DNA of 64,000 nt. Origin: Eumeta japonica (Eukaryota; Arthropoda; Insecta; Lepidoptera; Psychidae). This document shows positions 63,138 through 64,000 of the stretch, piece by piece. Made by a program: the position numbers and the translations under genes. The DNA lies in the NCBI GenBank assembly GCA_005406025.1, contig BGZK01000478.1:62001-126000 (forward strand), in the 5' to 3' direction. Every line of letters begins with the position of its first letter. Positions within the stretch are counted from its first letter, which is position 1. Below the pieces are notes generated by a model that saw nothing but the letters and a program-made list of their open reading frames with translations, searched no databases and was not told the DNA's origin.

Positions 63138-63420
63138 GAGTTACTGGTTCAACACGACAATGCATTCACACAAACAACGCTTGAAGCATGGGATTTTTTG
63201 AACGGCACACTCGTGAAATTTACAGGTTATTCACCTTACAGTCGCAATTCATCAGTGTGATTTTTTTTCTTCCTCAAAATAATCAACTCTGAGGAAAAGA
63301 TTATTCATCACCGAAAAATCTACTGGCTCCTTTTGAGAATGTACTTGAAGAGATGTCTAATACGGACTATAAAATATATTTCAGAAACCTATATGGACGT
63401 ATAAAACTTTGAATAAAGAT
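63138..63420 (+). mobile_element. Mariner transposase 3' fragment
   Basis: The plus strand reads E-L-L-V-Q-H-D-N-A-F-T-Q (second catalytic Asp in H-D-N-A), then T-G-Y-S-P-Y-S, where the usual S-P-D-L Asp is missing. After a frameshift it reads Q-L-R-G-K-D-Y-S-S-P-K and I-Y-F-R-N-L-Y-G-R. It is a different copy from 45090-45890 and not functional. Confidence 0.68.
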
Positions 63421-64000
63421 TGATAGCTGGTTTCTTGAAAATGTATAATAAAACACAATAACCTGTAGGCTTTTACAGTGTCCAAGAACTTTCCGAGTTC
63501 CCCACAGAACCAAGTCATACTGACTTGTTAAAAAACAATTACGAATCTGTGTTTATCTTTCTTATTTGAAAAAAAAATTCACATTAACTGCGGTATTTAG
63601 TCAAGATATTAAGTCATCATGTCATCAGTTTTTAGAGAAAAAAACAAAACGTCCATCTTTAACCGGTGATTATAAATTTTACGGTGTGCCGGCTATTCGG
63701 ATTTAAGCATTAACGTGAAATCACAAACATTGTGTTGCATGATCATGGGATGTACATATTATGCGTGTTATGTTATAAACTGTTGATTGACGAGAATAAA
63801 AGTGTCTAACAACCCCCTATATACAAATAAAAAAAATTGTTAAATTAGAAAGTAACAAAAGATTACCTACAAAAATAATACTTTTAACAATTCAGAAATA
63901 TATTGAGAATTAAGAAAAAACTTTGCATTCAATGTCATAATAATAAAATTTATAAATACACATTTAAATATTAATGCAAAGAAATTTCTTATTCAAGCTC
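63421..64000. other. AT-rich spacer
   Basis: Nothing recognised up to the end of the window. Confidence 0.5.

Noticed and set aside
62764..63201. 145-codon plus-strand frame, the longest in the window
   Set aside because: No domain seen, and its last third overlaps a mariner fragment in the wrong frame, so it cannot be one real protein.

Overview
The window looks like insect nuclear DNA, most probably from a moth or butterfly. It is about two-thirds A+T. Its genes are split by introns with GT...AG borders. It holds many decayed transposons, including interspersed repeats that I recognise from memory as common in Lepidoptera (a GTGCGAGTCGG-type 5' end with a GGTACGG-CCCTAAAA 3' end, and GAGGCAAACGAGCATGCG-type segments). 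The order is an inference. The insect origin is firmer, because the only clear genes are odorant-binding proteins (OBPs).

The main content is a cluster of three related genes, all on the minus strand, encoding plus-C type OBPs. OBP-C (54761 to 48246) and OBP-B (25035 to 22002) are intact five-exon genes of 174 and 176 codons. OBP-A (15991 to 8311) has the same five exons and good splice sites, but a 4-base deletion in exon 4 throws it out of frame. All three share one architecture with every intron in phase 0: signal peptide exon, 15-codon exon, CC-motif exon ending in a linker, 76-codon core exon, and a 25-codon last exon starting x-C-P. The mature proteins of B and C have twelve cysteines at matching places. 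Each gene has a TATAAAAGG box only 31 to 37 bases upstream of its ATG. A and B are the closest pair and also share their 5' and 3' flanks, so they look like a tandem duplication.

Region by region: 1-8258 is gene-poor and holds a CpG-rich island (2325-2700), an RTE-type LINE scrap and a nearly full-length dead hAT element. 8259-15991 is OBP-A, swollen by a LINE in intron 4 and a tRNA-derived SINE in intron 3. 16000-21850 is spacer with a second LINE scrap. 22002-25210 is the compact OBP-B with a Harbinger-like MITE 8 bases inside intron 3. 25211-48245 is a 23 kb repeat-rich spacer with Tc1, mariner and degenerate hexamer-repeat remnants. 48246-54800 is OBP-C, with foldback and tandem repeats in intron 1. 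54800-64000 is spacer with CpG-rich patches, an LTR-like promoter block and a second mariner scrap.

I found no operon, CRISPR array, rRNA gene or intact tRNA gene. The OBPs would act as secreted carriers of small hydrophobic ligands. Nothing in the DNA tells the ligand or the tissue.
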